A DNA stretch of 64,000 bases from Linnemannia elongata. Lineage: Eukaryota; Mortierellomycota; Mortierellomycetes; Mortierellales; Mortierellaceae. The stretch spans positions 2,852,001 to 2,916,000 of the forward strand of contig JAXBDG010000003.1 in NCBI GenBank assembly GCA_036320915.1. Reading direction: 5' to 3'. Of this stretch, positions 63,101-64,000 are shown piece after piece. Each line of letters starts with the position of its first letter. Position 1 is the first letter of the stretch. The notes under the pieces were generated by a model that was given only the letters and a program-made list of their open reading frames with translations, did no database searches and was not told the origin of the DNA. The position numbers were made by a program, and so were the translations under genes.

Positions 63101-63758
63101 CAGCAAGTTTGGCAGCAGTATCTCGTCCACTGGATCTTCCACGACGACGACATTGATGGATGGCGAGGCGGGTAGTTTCTTGTTGCAGCAGCAGCAGAGG
63201 GCTGCCAACCTGTACCGTCAACAACAGATGCGGGGGGACAATACGACACTCAGCCCGAATGTCACTCGTGGACGACGTAGCAGTAATAGCTGGTGTAGTT
63301 ACCGGACTCCAAGTAACGATTCTCTGTTCACGCTGAGTGAACCCGGTAGTCCTTCTCAGACGCGAGTTGGTGGTGGCGGAGGAGGACAAGGTCTACAGCG
63401 GTCGATTACAGCGCACAAGGCCAGGGCATTACAACAGCAGCAGCAACAGCAACAGTTGCAATCCCAGCAGCAACGGCACCAGGAGTACTTCAAAGGGTTC
63501 ACGTTCGAAGGCGAGAGTATCCTTGAGACTCTGAAGCGCCAGGAAGACGAGCAAATGATGATGCAGCAGCAGTCGACGATGAGAGGCGTTGCGGGGATTG
63601 AGGATGAGGAAGAGGAAAAGATGGTGGATGGAATCCGGATTGGGATCCATGGACTGGGTAGGGGTGGGTTGAGCGGGTTGGGCGGCGGTATGAGGCCGCC
63701 GAACCAATTGTTCTCGGGCGAGGCTGGAAGTGTCGATTCGATCTTTGGCAGCATGTAA
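60122..63758 (+). CDS. SCH9: Sch9/Sck-type AGC protein kinase with N-terminal C2 domain, three exons
   Basis: Exons 60122-61329, 61614-61848 and 62040-63758 give 1053 aa. A Ser/Thr/Pro-rich leader (1-325) is followed by a C2-type domain (about 328-480; HLFLQIIEARNLTLINP, RFLGQVKL) and an AGC kinase domain (about 489-810). Visible motifs are GVGSFGKVY, AMKVL, YRDLKPEN, DFGLCK and the activation segment THTFCGTTEYLAPE with T648. The TFCGTTEY form is typical of Sch9/Sck rather than Ypk. A hydrophobic motif FKGFTFEGES (T969) matches the TORC1-phosphorylated motif of Sch9. The kinase core has about 40 extra residues after FPSQLGP, and a Ser/Gln-rich insert of over 100 residues, ending in a polyQ run, separates the kinase core from the hydrophobic motif. 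The expected role is nutrient and TORC1-dependent growth control. Confidence 0.92.
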
Positions 63759-64000
63759 ATAGCACTTTTTTCTTTTTTTTTCTTAGTTTTCTTCTTATTT
63801 TGCTACTTTTTTTATTTTGCTTGTGTTCGTTCTTCTCAAAGTTTCTTAATATATTTGCTTTTGTACATTAAAAACTCGCTTTCTGTGAAAAAGGTCAATG
63901 ATTCTTGTCGATTACTTGGCCTTGAGGCAGAGGAAGGAGGAGGAGTAAGGTGAAATGAGGCATCAAGGAATCACTGCAGAGAGAAAGTCTGATATTCGAT
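63759..64000 (+). other. 3' flank of the Sch9-like kinase gene
   Basis: T-rich sequence follows the stop, with an AATATATT and TACATTAAAA region near 63848-63872 that could serve polyadenylation. No further gene is visible before the window ends. Confidence 0.4.

Overview
The window looks like nuclear DNA of an early-diverging filamentous fungus, most likely a Mortierella-type (Mortierellomycotina) species. The evidence is GC-ending codons in the highly biased genes, short GT-AG introns of about 90-290 nt, a full-length animal-style neurofibromin, a C2-containing Sch9-type kinase, and expanded proteinase K-like secreted proteases. This placement is inferred from gene content; no marker gene settles it.

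Left part (1-30 kb), gene-poor: a two-exon gamma-glutamylcyclotransferase-like gene (minus, 73-1717) is followed by a dispersed family of four intact, intronless, secreted subtilisin (S8A, proteinase K-like) genes, all on the minus strand: Sub1 2567-3742, Sub2 9084-10244, Sub3 20139-21344 and Sub4 24035-25201. A decayed fifth copy lies at about 18150-18815, and a small SMP-domain gene at 17065-17268. Long intergenic stretches of 3-7 kb separate them. Sub1, Sub2 and Sub4 have complete catalytic residues. Sub3 has Gly in place of the oxyanion-hole Asn and an altered loop after the catalytic Ser. The 3' flank of every intact copy carries a 15-19 nt island that can fold into a short hairpin with a CNGGN pentaloop, the signature bound by Smaug/Vts1 SAM-domain proteins. 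This is the most interesting observation here.

Right part (30-64 kb), gene-dense: a seven-exon NDOR1/Tah18 diflavin reductase (minus, 30699-34262) and a twelve-exon neurofibromin RasGAP of about 2606 aa (plus, 35939-45855) are divergently arranged. Next come a repeat-rich spacer with a ~62 bp 28S rRNA fragment, a Myb-type factor whose first repeat is split by about 425 residues (plus, 49221-52185), an unrecognised 1269-aa Ser/Pro-rich protein (minus, 52545-56545) and a Sch9-like AGC kinase (plus, 60122-63758). The neurofibromin (Ras/cAMP) and Sch9 (TORC1) genes both belong to nutrient signalling, but nothing in the sequence shows that they are co-regulated.

Exon boundaries were set by hand from GT/AG sites, reading frame and family alignment from memory. 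No searches were run.
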